Positions 11,201-23,100 of a stretch of 64,000 bases of DNA are shown here, one piece after another. The notes under the pieces were generated by a model. It saw only the letters and a program-made list of their open reading frames with translations, made no database searches and was not told where the DNA came from. This DNA comes from Thamnocephalis sphaerospora (Eukaryota > Zoopagomycota > Zoopagomycetes > Zoopagales > Sigmoideomycetaceae), in contig KZ992429.1 of assembly GCA_003614735.1 (NCBI GenBank), positions 223 to 64,222 on the forward strand, in the 5' to 3' direction. The position numbers and the translations under genes were made by a program. The stretch's first letter is position 1; each line of letters starts with the position of its first letter.

Positions 11201-13502
11201 CACTAGCCTGTCCGAGTATGAACTTGCACGCAAGTCGCTAGGCTTTGACATGGAAGCAGAGCAGCGCCGCGTTGCAATGGTCCGGTGCTTGATTGAGCTG
11301 TACGAGGTGAGTACCCAGCTTGAAATGGCTACGGTTGCGTTGTAGTCTGGATGGAGCTCATACTAGCACACAGGCTGCTTTAGCCATTGCTATGGCCGAG
11401 GATGATCGGTCAACATGCGTAGAATTGCTGCGAGCTCTTTTTAGCAGACACTGTCAGGCTCATTTACTTTTGCGCGAGAAGCCTGGTGTTAGCGGCAGTA
11501 AGCACATGTGATGCGGAAAAGCGCCGACACAGCCATGCTTACGCATATGTGCACATTTGCATTCAGGCTGTACATGTCAGATACGAGATATCATCTTGCC
11601 ATCGCCTGCGGCCAAAGAGCTGTGCACACTTATGCGCCATGCGGACGACTCGGCACTGCAATTTGGATACCGCGTTCATGTACTCCGAGTTCTCATCGCA
11701 GTTGCCGTGCGCGAAAGCGAGGTAAGCATGCCGTGTGCGCTATATCAATCTATAGCCCATTATAACCAGCGTATCTAGCATAATGCGGCTCCCACACGTC
11801 TTCAAGGAGACATCGTTGGCCTGCTGTTGGAGGAGCTGGAAAAGTGTGCAAAGGATGAGCAGCGTTTTTCTGCGGCAAGTGGCGACAAAGTTTGGTCATA
11901 TTATGCTCTCACTTACACGATGGTGTCTACAGGGTTCCTCTAATGTGGTGGTATGCGCAAACGGCTTACTCGCCATCCTAAAGTCAATTGCTGCGTATTC
12001 GGCGCCGCCGTATGCGCCAATGACCGAACTATTTCGTCTACTGGGCGTTAGCGATACAGACCAACCGACATCTGAACCAGCCGCGGATGTTTTGACATGT
12101 CTGCGGGCAAGTACAGTGCCTATCTCGATGCGTTTTACAACAAGCTAACGCGGTGGTGGCAACCAGATGGTCTTGGACGCGCTTATGGAGCGTGGCGTTT
12201 CACTGCAAAAAGATGCCGCCGCCATTTTGGATGCAATGGCCTACATACAGCGACTCTGCATTCCCAACAATGTGGCGCACCATGCCGAATGGCTACGCGA
12301 CTTGGCGACCACTCAGCACATTGAAGAGTCGGCTCTAGCTCGGACACTCACATCAGCACTTCTTAACGCTGAATTGGGCTTTGTCACACTGCCAAACCAT
12401 TTATCTGTTGTGCAGGATATACGTCTAGCTTGTGGCAGTATTGGTCTGCCCGATGAAATGCTTGAACCGGACGACGAAATGCGCTTAGGCCTTATTGGGC
12501 AAAGAACAACTCGCACAGTATTCCGCGCACTGCTTGATACTTTGGATGCCAGCATCGAGGAGCTTGCACATTGTGTTTCGCGCTGGTATCGGGTCAAACG
12601 GACTCAAGGACACAGTCGTAAGTAGTAGTGGCTTGGACTTGTGCAAATACCAGCCACTAACGCTGTTGATCAGCAATTGTAACGGCAGAATCCATGGATT
12701 ATGTGGTCCGCCGTATGTGCGCACTTTGCCAGGTGTGCGTTGTCTTGGAGCGTACCTGCGTTGCGGGACCCATGGCCGAACGACTTGTGCCTACACTGCA
12801 GCGTGTATACAAACTATTGGGTGCCATCACCAGAAAGGTACGCCGGCAACGTGCGTCGGCCTCCTAACTGCCGCTAACCTGCTGATATCGGCGACGTAGG
12901 CTTCCCAGCTGGGTGTTCGCCCCAGTGAGGCGTTCTATGCGCTCATTGAACAGGCCGGTGGGCCGTTGTCGCGACACCTCTATCTACTTATTCCGTACAT
13001 ACAACAGAACGACGCTACGCATGCAGTCGCAGCACGAGAGGACGACAAAAAGCAAAAGAACCCAAAGGATGATATGCCTGCTGTGAAAAAGGCAAGCTGT
13101 AGTGTGCGATGCTCCTGGCCGTACAGACAATAGTGCTAATGTATTTACGTAGGCACGTATTGCGCGGGAGCAACGTGCAATACCTGGATTGATCTTCACT
13201 GTGGAGCAATTTGAGAAATACGTTATTGCACTCTCCAAGCAGTCCAAGGTAAATACGGCCTTCTATTAACAGGCCAAAAGTCCCCACTGACGCTGTGCTG
13301 TCGACAGGTTGATTTGGTAGGCCTGCTGAAGAGAAGCACCGCGCGTGACTTTAGAATCCAGGTACAGCACATTGCCGTATCAGAGGACGAAGAAGAGGAG
13401 GAAGCGGAAGAGGAGCAGGAGCAGGAAGAGAACAACCAAGCAGCAGTGGATATGGATGTCGAAGAACGCACTCGCGAAAGTGGAGCCGAGGACAGTAACT
13501 AA
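8254..13502 (+). CDS. FANCI: Fanconi anaemia group I protein homologue (FANCI)
   Basis: Partner of FANCD2 in the ID2 clamp that loads on DNA at interstrand crosslinks and stalled forks. Many exons encode a long helical solenoid. The best match to human FANCI is at the C-terminus (about 13160-13360): [20 protein letters not shown], then [20 protein letters not shown], followed by a Glu-rich acidic tail ending at a TAA at 13500. Mid-protein, [15 protein letters not shown] (about 9310-9357) and the block [18 protein letters not shown] (about 10920) also align. The residue matching human K523 is Glu in GRENALHAL (about 10690-10715). One intron, 12107-12166, is GC-AG. The first exons (8254-8900) are uncertain: the frame meets a TAG after GVK unless an intron 8382-8447 is removed, and another frame change follows near 8560. 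It stops 67 bp before HAUS6. Confidence 0.85.
9643..9666 (+). repeat. (CTG)8 microsatellite at a FANCI intron 3' end
   Basis: Eight CTG units directly follow a TACTAAG branch-like site (9635-9641) and end five bases before the acceptor TAG (9671-9673). It therefore occupies the place of the polypyrimidine tract. Confidence 0.8.
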
Positions 13503-13569
13503 TGCGCGTCTACATAAATATGTGGCCTGTTGTTTACCTTATTGTTTTGGCCACCGCATTGTCACCGCC

Positions 13570-15506
13570 ATGAATGTCGAAGTGGACGTCTTCACCGACC
13601 GCGACATTCTCTTCACGAATCTTGCGCTGTTGGGTCTGTACGAATGCACCGTGCTGCCCGATGCATACAGCGGAGTCGAGCTAGGACGCAGCATGTTCAC
13701 TGGCGCGTCGCCCAACACCAAAGGTCTCGAGGTGGTGCTCTGGTTCCTGCTGTCGCGCCTTGACGAACGTCTGGCAAGCGAGGCAAGTCTCACCCGCGTG
13801 TACTGGCGTCAGTCCCGCGTTGCAGCTAAACTGCCACGTTCAGCGATTCTCCCATTGCTGGCCGGCATTCGACAGAAAGCAGAGTCGTGATTTCGTGACA
13901 GTTGCTTTCAAATGGCTTGAGCAGCTGAAGAAGGAGGGGCGGCTGTGGACATCGGTTGCATTTCGCAAGTCGTATCTGGAGGACTGCCGGGGTGAAAAGT
14001 GCGTGTTGGCATGCCTGTGTGCCTGCTGGTCTGCTAGCTTACGCGGCGCCAACAACAGACTTGAGCAGATCCTCTGTGCACTTTCAAGCCATGTTCTAGA
14101 TGTGGTTGCCGAGCGCGAGTTCCCAGCTGCATTTCAAGGTTTGTGCGCCGCCCCGCCACAAACACGGTATGCTTTGCACGAGCTAACATGCTGGGTTAGT
14201 CAAATCTACCGAGAACGCTGCCACCGTAGATGTAGGTGAACGCAGCTATACTGCGTATTTTCACCGACCTGCTAACCGCAACGATGGCATAGGATACGCT
14301 GCAGCGGGAGATGGAACACTTTGTCGCCGAGGCTGCGTTTCGTGGTCGGGTCACAGACCGTCTTGCACAGGCGGGTGCGTTTATTGAAAAGGAGGCTGCA
14401 CGGCTAGAGTCTCGCGAGGTGACTGCATTGCGCCACAGCCAATCGGCAGCAGCGGCTAATGCAGGCTGCGTATTAACGGTGCATGCAGACCGAGCTTTTG
14501 CGTAGAAAACGCAAGCTAGAGCAGATTGATTTGAGCGCTGTGGCCAGCGAGGCGTCGGAGCAGCTGGACAAAGTGTCCGAGCTGCGCAAGCGTTGGCGCG
14601 CCTTTGATGACTGGGCCGCCGTCCATTTGGCGGAGCATGGTAAGCAAAACTGAATTTGCAGCCGTCGCACTGCATGAGGTGGACTAAGCTTTCCGCGCTG
14701 CTGCTAGACCTACTGCAGGAACCTTTGGAAGGAAGGGCGCGAAGAGTGCTGGACGGTGCTGCGCTCCGCGTAGGCTTATCAGGCGAGCAGTTGCGCGCGT
14801 GGGAAGCTCGCTGGCGCCAGGTGAGTGCAGACATTGACGGTCGCATTCGTCCGCTTTCATCGTGACTGATGACCCGCATCTAGTACGAAATAAGCTTAGT
14901 ACACGACGGAAAGATCGACTTGGCGTCGCTTGTGCGCCTGTGGCGGATGTCGCATGAGCACCGCGACAACGTCCCCGACCCTGATCCTGGTGTGTACCGT
15001 TTGGTGGCTGTATGTCAGAGCGCAGTACTCACGCGTGCTGCCTTGCAGACGCGCTTGTCAGGGAGCAGCAGCGCATGCAGCAGATGACGGCACAGCACCA
15101 AGGGCACCATGCGGCACTGGCGGCCATGAGCGCTCGGCTGCGAGAACGGGCTCGCCAAAGAGAGAGCGCCATCGTTGACGGTCGGCCTCGACGGTAAGCG
15201 CAGTCTGCCCTACTAGTGGCAATCGATGCATGTGGCTGAACTGCCCTTTGTCTGCAGTGAGCATGGCTCAGCCTCCCTGTTTCATAGCAAAGAACCGTCT
15301 ACGGCAGTGAAGCCTTGTGACAAGGTAACTCTTATGGCGTGGCAATGTACGCATTAAGCGATGTTCACAACCAGCACGTGGCCTCAGCATCCCGCACTGG
15401 CAGCGCTCAACGTCGCGTCGATCGATTTTACACCAACAAGAACATGATATGCCATGTACCGTGCCCGCGAGACATAAAGATATCTGCAGCAGTTACAGGC
15501 GCATAG
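13570..15506 (+). CDS. HAUS6: HAUS augmin-like complex subunit 6, short form
   Basis: Augmin subunit that recruits gamma-tubulin to spindle microtubules for branching nucleation. The N-terminal HAUS6 domain is clear: DRDILFTNLALLGL, GRSMFTGASPNTKGLEVVLW, FLLSRLDERLASE, then RFSHCWPAFDRKQSRDF and a GEKLEQILCALSSHVL block. SE|RFSH requires a GC-AG intron at 13783-13843. The later part is helical and charged (e.g. LVREQQRMQQMTAQHQGHH), consistent with a coiled coil. My exon chain ends at TAG 15504-15506. The product is about half the length of human HAUS6, so it mainly keeps the conserved N-terminal half. Exon joins after 14640 are less certain than the N-terminus. It follows FANCI by only 67 bp. 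Confidence 0.8.
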
Positions 15507-15763
15507 CCGTGCAGTACAGCGCGATACGGATCGATACACATGTCCACTAGCCGCCGCGTGGGCGCAGTAGCATATGCAGTGACCGCTGCACGGTGAAGCT
15601 GCCAGTGCGCCTCCTGTTACGGTTTTGACATCAATGTCGGCTGGTCGTTGGTTACCCTTACCTGTTCTTTCTCCCATTCGTGCCGCCCCCTCTTTACCTT
15701 TTGTGCTTACCATCTGCAAACGAAATCATTCCTCGGCCGCATCCTCCTGCTTGCTTGCGCGCC

Positions 15764-17618
15764 ATGTTGCGCCCAGCAAGAGAGCGCTGGCGCACGCCAG
15801 TCACATACTTGCCGCTTTTAATGATTTATGGACTTGTCGGCTGGAGCTACTATGTGTTTGTCGTTCGCGCTCAGCTGAGTGAGTGCCACGGAGCTGCGTC
15901 GTTTTCCGCGCGAGGCGCTCGACTGACGACCGTTCAACGTGCAATAGATTATTACATGCACAGGAGTGTCCCAGGCTCAGGTGGGTCGCCCACCGTTGTC
16001 ACGGCGTGGTGCAATGTCGCTGCTAACATGCGCGTGACACAGTCATTCTTCTGGTAGTCTACCACGTCCTGTTCTGCATGACGCTGTACACGTACACTCG
16101 GCTTGTACTTCTTCAGCCGGGGTTTGCAGGCGATATTCTCTCCAAAGTGGTGTGTTTGGCAGTCTGATGCGGTTGTCGAATTCTTGGCGTGGGCGCTAAA
16201 CAGAACGCTCGTACATGCAGGATCTACAGCCGTTGGCGCGTTCACCCCACCAACAAGTTGGCGCACAGACGACACAGGAGAGCAGCGGTGGTGCAGAGTC
16301 GGACGGTGATGCAGCAACTACAACAGGCGATGATGATGCCACCAGGGTAGAACAGCAGCAGGAGGGTACAGGCGACCAGACGTTGACAGCACGTGGCGAG
16401 TTGGCCGACGAGCCACTTACCCAGTCACATCTTGACAATCCTAATGCAAGAAAGGAGATACTCCCGTTGTTGTCGGTGAGCCCACCAACTGGCTTCACTG
16501 TGCCTGCTTCCGCGATCGTGTTGCCGATTGCACCGGACGGAAAACGCCCACGCTATTGCAGCGTATGCAAAGTGGTCAAGCCGGACCGCTGCCATCACTG
16601 TTCGCAGTGCGACGAGTGCGTCCTTCGCATGGACCAGTGAGTACCGTATGAAGGCACGTCAAATGCCACTCACGTTTGGCTAACTGGAGATGCTCCGCAC
16701 TGCCACTCAACGCTGTCTATGCGGGAACTTGCCAGCCACTGCCCATGGTAAGCATATGCATCGCGCAGTGGACTGTAAGACTGCGCAATGAACGTGACAC
16801 TGATGCATCAACTTTTTCATATTCCTTAGGATTGCTGGCTGCGTGGGATTCCACAACCACAAACTATTCTTCCTTTTCTTGTTTTATGTAGCCTCTTTTA
16901 CAACATATGTGGCTGGGACAATGGCTGCCATGCTTGGTCTCTATCTGGAAGACCCCACGGTAAGCATGACGCAATAGGCTTGTTAAGCGACCGCGCTCAA
17001 GGCCGACGCTTACCCCATCGTGCAACGCGCTAGGTTCCCGACAATCTTGATGGGCAATGGCTGGCCATAATTGTGCTCGGGGCGCTGTGGTCGCTTATGC
17101 TCTGGCCGTTCATGGGCATGCATGCCTTCCAGATTGTGACCAACCAGACGACGCTCGAGTACATGAAGCGTCAGTCGGCGCAGCGACGAGCCAAGACGCG
17201 CCGGCGTGAGGAGCGGCGGAGGGCCCTTAATCCCGACAGGGCAGCGGAGGCCGGGCAAACACCGCCTCACTCGCCATACGATGACGAGGCCGACCTAAAG
17301 AATCCCTGGGATCTAGGGAGGCTACGAAACTGGAAGGCGGTTATGGGCAAGGAGTGGTGGCTATGGTTTGGTAAGTACAGAGGAAGCATAGTCAGCATAG
17401 CATCGAGCTGACCGCACAACGTCTATGCACCCGTCTACAGTGCCAACACCAAACTCGTAAGTCTATCGCTGCATGTCTCTGACGTCTAAAGCAACAGTAA
17501 CAGCTAACACTCGACGCTTGCCAGACTGGGGGATGGCTTGATGTATCCGCGAAACGATATAGACGAGCTGATGCGCCTTTCGCCTCCACTGCCTTCAGCC
17601 AATGACGCCGCAGCATAA
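15764..17618 (+). CDS. PFA3: DHHC palmitoyltransferase (Pfa3/zDHHC-like)
   Basis: Integral membrane enzyme that transfers palmitate to protein cysteines. The N-terminus has two hydrophobic segments: VTYLPLLMIYGLVGWSYYVF and VILLVVYHVLFCMTLYTYT, joined through a small exon. A long acidic cytosolic loop (about 16215-16480) follows, then the cysteine-rich domain RYCSVCKVVKPDRCHHCSQC and, across two introns, the catalytic DHHCPW and GCVGFHNHKLFF. Two more membrane spans follow, then NPWDLGRLRNWKAVMG, the conserved motif after TM4. The last exons give PNSLGDGLMYPRNDIDE and stop at 17616-17618. The inserted acidic loop between TM2 and the CRD is longer than usual. The upstream in-frame GTG at 15680 is not needed; ATG 15764 is preferred. 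Confidence 0.9.
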
Positions 17619-17948
17619 ATCTGTAGTTTGTGGCTTAGTCGATGTGAAGAGTCTCTGCGTCCTGCAAACTTATAGCAAGACTGCGTGCCTGTATTAGGTA
17701 TATCTTTTGTAGTCGCCAAAGCATATTTGTGTTTGATAAACATGTGCACTCGCGACGAATGACTGCCCTACTACATGATGCCGAGCGCATATCTGCCTGC
17801 AAGCGTGACAAACAAGCGCCTTGGCATGCGCTGTAATCAGCCTGCATTACCGAAATGTGGTCATGCTGGCCTTTGCCTATTGCTCTGCGCGCTGCAGCAA
17901 ACAGGTTCCAGTCGCCAATGCACGAATGTATCGCCGAGAACCAACAGT
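17619..17948. other. Intergenic, no gene seen
   Basis: Stretch of about 330 bp between the stop of the DHHC gene and the stop of a minus-strand membrane frame. A long minus-strand frame spans it (17635-18264) but its composition (Cys/Trp/Arg scatter, no motif) looks like chance. Confidence 0.4.
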
Positions 17949-18365
17949 TTATTCCCGAGCTGCGTGTGTACCGCCATTGAACAATGCATGGGCGGGAGTT
18001 GAAGCAGCAGATGCCAGCGATAGTGTCCAACAGGCAATCAGCCACGTCACGCCAGGTAGCACGGTTGCCACGCACAACGACAGAAGCCAAAGCAGGCTGC
18101 TGCCCACATAGCGACCATACTCCACTCGCGCCAAATGTCCAGAAGTGTTTAGTCTGCGCATCAGCAAAAACAGCGCAGTGGTTAGCAATTGCAGGGCATG
18201 CCGCTGACCATGCACCTCGCGCATAGCGCCTCTCCAATGCAGCATTGCCGTCGCGTTGCAGCATTGTGCCAGATGGATCAGTGCAAGTTGTCTCGTCACA
18301 ACATCCCGTATTGGATGTGTGTCAGGGAATGTAGGTAAGTTTGTAAAGATGCTCATCACATCCAT
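17949..18365 (-). CDS. Hypothetical membrane protein (tentative)
   Basis: A 138-residue frame starting [18 protein letters not shown] and ending GGTHAARE. Residues about 50-75 ([17 protein letters not shown]) and 90-125 ([20 protein letters not shown] then [11 protein letters not shown]) are strongly hydrophobic, suggesting two or three membrane spans. I do not recognise the family. It lies just downstream of, and in the same open frame as, the last visible coding exon of RPS18, so it could instead be 3' UTR sequence or part of an alternative RPS18 transcript. On the other strand the sequence shows only short frames. Confidence 0.35.
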   Translation of the reverse strand: MDVMSIFTNLPTFPDTHPIRDVVTRQLALIHLAQCCNATAMLHWRGAMREVHGQRHALQLLTTALFLLMRRLNTSGHLARVEYGRYVGSSLLWLLSLCVATVLPGVTWLIACWTLSLASAASTPAHALFNGGTHAARE

Positions 18366-18481
18366 CTGGCACGATGCTGCAAAACGACAAGCCGTCCACG
18401 GCCGAGTGCAGACCAGGACTACCCGAAAAACATCGTATTCTGTGCCGCCACCATATTTCTCAGTTGTCCAGAAACACTTAC

Positions 18482-19514
18482 TCTTCTTCTTGGACACACC
18501 GACGGTCTTGCCGCGACGGCCGGTAGTCTTGGTGTGCTGACCGCGCACGCGCAGACCCCAGAAGTGACGCAGACCGCGGTGGTTGCGGATCTTCTTGAGG
18601 CGCTCCAGATCCTCACGCAGCTTGTTGTCCAGACCGTTGGCAAGGATCTGAGCATACTGACCGTCCTTGATGTCCTTCTGACGGTTAAGGAACCACTGCG
18701 GAACCTTGTACTGGAGCGGGTTCTGGACGATGGCCATCAGGCGCTCGAGCTCCTCGTTGGTCAGCTCACCGGCGCTATCAACGTCACGACAACCGTCAAT
18801 CGCAATTAGCTTACGGCGCGTTCTGTCTCCGTGTCTCTCTCTCTCTCTCATACGTACCGCTTGTTCATATCAATGTCGGCCTTCTTGCAGCACAGGTTGG
18901 CATAACGGCGACCCACACCCTTGATGGAGGTCAGGGCGAACATAGTCTTCTGCTTGCCATCAACGTTGGTGTTGAGCAGACGCAGGATGTGCTGGAACTG
19001 GCCAGCCTCAGGGACGACGAGAGACTACGGTGCGCACAGCAATGGTTGACGTCCATTAGTACTGGAATTTGTCCAAATGGCGTGCAATCGCGTCAAACAA
19101 TCGAGCATTTCGCGTCGTAACGCCCGCTCGGCGGTGCGCGTCATGTCTGTTCGCGGTTCACAAGCGCAGTAGCAGCGGCAGCGGCGATGTCGACACCTGC
19201 GCCCATCTAGCATGCGGCCAGCCGGCTACACTTTCGCGCATCATCCGCTCCATCGTTCGTCCATCCATCCATCCATCTGCTGGCGCGCTCGTTCGCTCGC
19301 CATCCGTCCGCCTGTCGTCTTGTCCATCATCCGCCAGCTACATATCTGCCTATGTCTATCCACCCGGTCGGCCCTCCGTCTATCCATCCACTCATCTATC
19401 CACCCATCCATCCATCCCTAGCTGCGGACGCATGATCCGCCACTCTAGCGCAATGGCCACCCACTATGCCGTATCCACGGGCATATGCGCCACTGATGCC
19501 GTCTACCCACCATG
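18482..19514 (-). CDS. RPS18: 40S ribosomal protein S18 (uS13)
   Basis: Small-subunit protein of the head, near the decoding and intersubunit bridge region. Exon 2 (19024-18858) gives [20 protein letters not shown] and ends DMNKR. Exon 3 (18774-18482) gives [19 protein letters not shown] through [20 protein letters not shown] to VSKKK, near-identical to other eukaryotic uS13. The initiator is not in exon 2. The best candidate is an ATG-only exon at 19514-19512 (CACCATG|GTGGGT), giving an intron of about 490 nt that contains the CATC repeats. After VSKKK a strong donor (A|GTAAGT at 18481) appears, so one or a few residues plus the stop probably lie in a further exon I could not place. Confidence 0.85.
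19251..19432. repeat. Degenerate CATC/ATCC tetranucleotide-rich tract
   Basis: Pyrimidine-rich run of imperfect (CATC)n blocks, e.g. 19259-19280 and 19381-19418, interrupted by GC-rich spacers. It lies between the divergent RPS18 and mitochondrial uS19 coding regions, probably inside the long first intron of RPS18. Confidence 0.75.
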
Positions 19515-19761
19515 GTGACGGATGTTGACCTATTCAGCCGTGCAATCGGAAGAGGAGGGACTAGAATCGCTGTGGAGCGGTGGATGGCACTGGCTCATAC
19601 TGCGCTGCGGTGTGTGGAAAACTGGCAAAGCTGTCGGATTAGCAGCGACACTAGTCGCCCACCAAGCCACGCCACACGCGCCTTTTGCTGTTGTTATTGC
19701 CCTCTTCTGGCCCGATCGTCGTCGTCGTTACCGTCGCCGCAAGGAATCCAGCCAGCCCAAC

Positions 19762-20019
19762 ATGCCGCGCTCCGTGTGGAAGGGCCCTTTCTTCGTTGGG
19801 TTCCAGAATCTTCGCCAGCACATGGTGTCGGGCACGCCGATCAAGACGGACAAGCGTGCGTGCACCATTCTGCCTTCGTTCGTTGGCCTAAAGTTCCAAA
19901 TACACAATGGCAAGGACTACGTGCCGATAACCATCACCGAGGAGATGGTTGGTCACAAGCTAGGCGAGTTCTCGCCGACGCGTAAGCGTTTCCACTATCG
20001 CCAGACGAAGAACAAATAG
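19762..20019 (+). CDS. RSM19: Mitochondrial small-subunit ribosomal protein uS19m
   Basis: Single exon of 85 aa, bacterial S19 family: [11 protein letters not shown], then a central [20 protein letters not shown] and [18 protein letters not shown]. The organelle S19 signature VGHKLGEF[AS]PTR separates it from cytosolic uS19 (RPS15). There is no obvious cleavable presequence, as is usual for fungal Rsm19. The frame is open upstream to 19522, but the conserved start MxRSxWKGPF fixes ATG 19762. It is convergent with XPB, with a short CA repeat in the 154 bp between the two stops. Confidence 0.92.
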   Translation: MPRSVWKGPFFVGFQNLRQHMVSGTPIKTDKRACTILPSFVGLKFQIHNGKDYVPITITEEMVGHKLGEFSPTRKRFHYRQTKNK

Positions 20020-20173
20020 ACGACACAGCACGCCTCGGTCTGGTTCGCGCACAAGCTCGCTCTATGGCTGGCAGACACACACACACAGTCGTACATACAC
20101 ACGTATACTATATTTATATGCTTGGTGCTCATAGCAAATCGTCCACTGGGGTTCATGACTGATGGGTATTGCG

Positions 20174-23100
20174 TTACGCGGCGCCCCGCTTCTTCTTGTA
20201 CTTTTTAAACAGCGGGTGTTGCACGTCTTTCTTTGCCTTGGGCCGCTCATATTCCATATAGGCCATGCTATCGCCGCCCGAAAGCGACTGCAGCGAGCCT
20301 GCAGCACGACGAGCCTGTGCGCCACCGGCAAGGACCTCGTCTGTGTCGCCAGCGTTGTCGTCCTCCAGCGCGGCATCCTTCTGCGCTCGCCACGGCGATA
20401 GAATAGCGTTAGCTTTACGGATATCGCCGTCCGCATCCGCAGGTTCCCACCTCCGACGCCATCAGCACAGTGTGCAGATAGTCAAGGCGCGACGCCTTGT
20501 CGCGATACACCAGATTCTCCATGTCGTCCATGCCTTCCAGATGTGTGATAACCTTGAATGCGTAGCCCTGGTCGATTAGGAACTGCTGTCGCTTCGTGCT
20601 ATAGTACATCTCTTGTGTGTCTTTGGATACCAGCGAGTAGAAGAACGCATTGAATCCCTCGTCGTTGCGTCGTTTAGCACGCAAAATACGGCCTAGCAAA
20701 TGGCATGAGTTTTACGCTCGTACACAACCATTGTCGCTCTTGCTTACCAAGACGCTGCGCCTCCTGTCGTCGCGATCCGTAATGCGACGAAATCTGAATG
20801 AGGCAGGTGGCCTCCGGGAGATCAATGGACGTGTCGCCGACCTTGGAGAGGAACATGGTGTTTAGCGCCGGGTTGTGCTGGAACTGATGCAGGATATTCA
20901 TACGCTCTGTCTGGCCAGTGCCACCGTAGATGAACGGCTTCTTCAGCAGCAGTGCATATTCCTGTGCCAAAGCACAAGTCAGTGCACAGTCTTGTCGAAC
21001 CACCGAGTACAAAATACTTACGCGCAGTGCGTAAACATTATCCGAAAACACGATAATCTTGTCGCCTCGACCCTCATGGTAACGGATCAAATACTGGCAG
21101 GCCTGCACCTTGCGCGGGTTCATTGCATAGAGTAGCGCGCGTTTTCTGTGCATGCCAGAGATTACATTAGCATTGCGGCCTTACTGTCAACGGTGGTTGC
21201 TCTGCTCACCTGGAGGTCTCTCGCAGATACTCGCTGTAAAACTCGGGAGTCATCTCGCACCACACTTCGGCACACTAATGTCACGTTGGCACGCTTGGTG
21301 TAAGGCGAGTGCGCATCTACGGTGAGCAAGCGTCCATGGCACCCACCTGCACCGTAGCAATGTGCCCCTGCAGAGCCAGATCCATCCAGTTTGCTTCGTA
21401 AAGCTTTGGTCCAATCAAAAAGTTGAGGTCGTCAATCTTTTCGTCTTCACGCACCAGCGTAGCTACAGCACCACAGACGCATACGTAAGTGCGGGTGTAC
21501 TGTGGCGCAACACACACTTTGCCGCATACCTGTGAGTCCAAGCTTTGCATGTGTCGCCACCGTGGAAATAACCTGTCGAAACATTTGCGCCGGCACGACG
21601 TGTACCTCGTCCAGCAGCAGAAAACCCCATTCACGGCTGCGGATAAACTCCATCATCTTGGCCGACTCGTAGGACCGCTGACGAGTGTTTGCCACCATGC
21701 TATAGGTAGAAATGACGATACCAGCATCACCGGAAAACTACAAACAACGACGATACATACCGTTGTACACTAGGTTAGACCGGTGGCGACGCAAACGGGC
21801 ACGAGTATACAGATGCCAGCGCTACTTGCCCGTTCTTTCTGGTCCGCCGTAAAGACTGCAATCCTGCTTTCCTTAATGTTGGACCACATAAGGAACTGCT
21901 GCTTCCATTGCATGACCGAGACCCTGCGAACGCATGGCATGCAAGTACGGTTAGTGCCTGTCGATCGCCAAATGCACGCAACACCTACGATGAAGTGCAC
22001 AACACCAGCGTACTCTTCTTCACAGTACATGCCGCAGTAATGCCCACAAGCGTCTTGCCGGCACCGCAAGGCAACACAATGATACCAGAACGGGCGCGTC
22101 CGTTGCCAAACATCTTGCTAAGACTCTTCTCCTGGTACGGGCGAATCACCGTGATGGGTTTGAGATCGATCTCCAGGTCAGGGTTGAAGGTATCGTTGCG
22201 AAAGTCATACTCCTCCAACATAGGCAAATCAAGCTGGTTGCATCGTTTGCGCACATTCTATACCGGCCGACCAACGACGTAAGCCGCTGCTCTATCAATC
22301 CTGCCATCTAGCATGGCCGCGCTATACGCACCTCAACCTGAGCAGACACAATTTCGAACGAGTGTACATCCTCGCTCTCGTCTTCACCAACTTCATCGTC
22401 TAAATATATTCACCGCAATGATTAGCTGGCGCATTGGCCGTCGTCTGTTCAAGCGCTTACCTTTGTCCAGCTCGATCAGCGTGTTGAACATCTCGGCATC
22501 CTGACCTTGCGCCTTCTTGCCTGTGCCAGGGATTTTCAGGCCATCTGCCGTCGGCGCCTTGTTCTGCAAAAAGCTATTGCCACTGTTTCCGTCGCCAGAA
22601 TCAAGCACACGTGCACCACGAATGACGTCGTCCTTGAGAAGCCGCTGAAGAATGCTCGGATGCTGGGATTCGACATAGTATCGGTTCTGCTTCAGCACCA
22701 GCTTTACTTTGCCATAGCTTAGCGTGCACTCGCGGATAAGCTTGGCGACCGACTCGGGCACCGGCACCTGAGCATATCCAGCCATTCATAAACGTTCACC
22801 ATACGTTTGCCCAAATCGATGAGCAGGCCGATCGTGTAGACATGAACAGTTATAGCCTACCTTTGAAAGACGATTAAGCACATCAATAATATCGTTGGTC
22901 TCGAGACCGACAGATACAGCCGCATACAGCGAATATGGCGTTAGTCGATATTCGTGAATGTGCGCCGGTCTACAAAGATGCAAAAGGGTAAGCGTACTTT
23001 AGCGATAGCATAGCCGACGTCGCGCCTACCGGCTGACGGGCTCCGCAATGGCCGTCAAAAAGTCCTGCGCTTGGTCGGCAATGGGTGAAAACGCTTCTAG

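Noticed and set aside
17635-18264. 209-residue minus-strand frame
   Set aside because: Overlaps the membrane-protein frame in another phase; composition is random, with scattered Cys, Trp and Arg and no motif.
19251-19432. Repeats resembling a short array (possible CRISPR)
   Set aside because: Simple CATC microsatellite without fixed spacer or repeat length, in a eukaryotic nuclear context.
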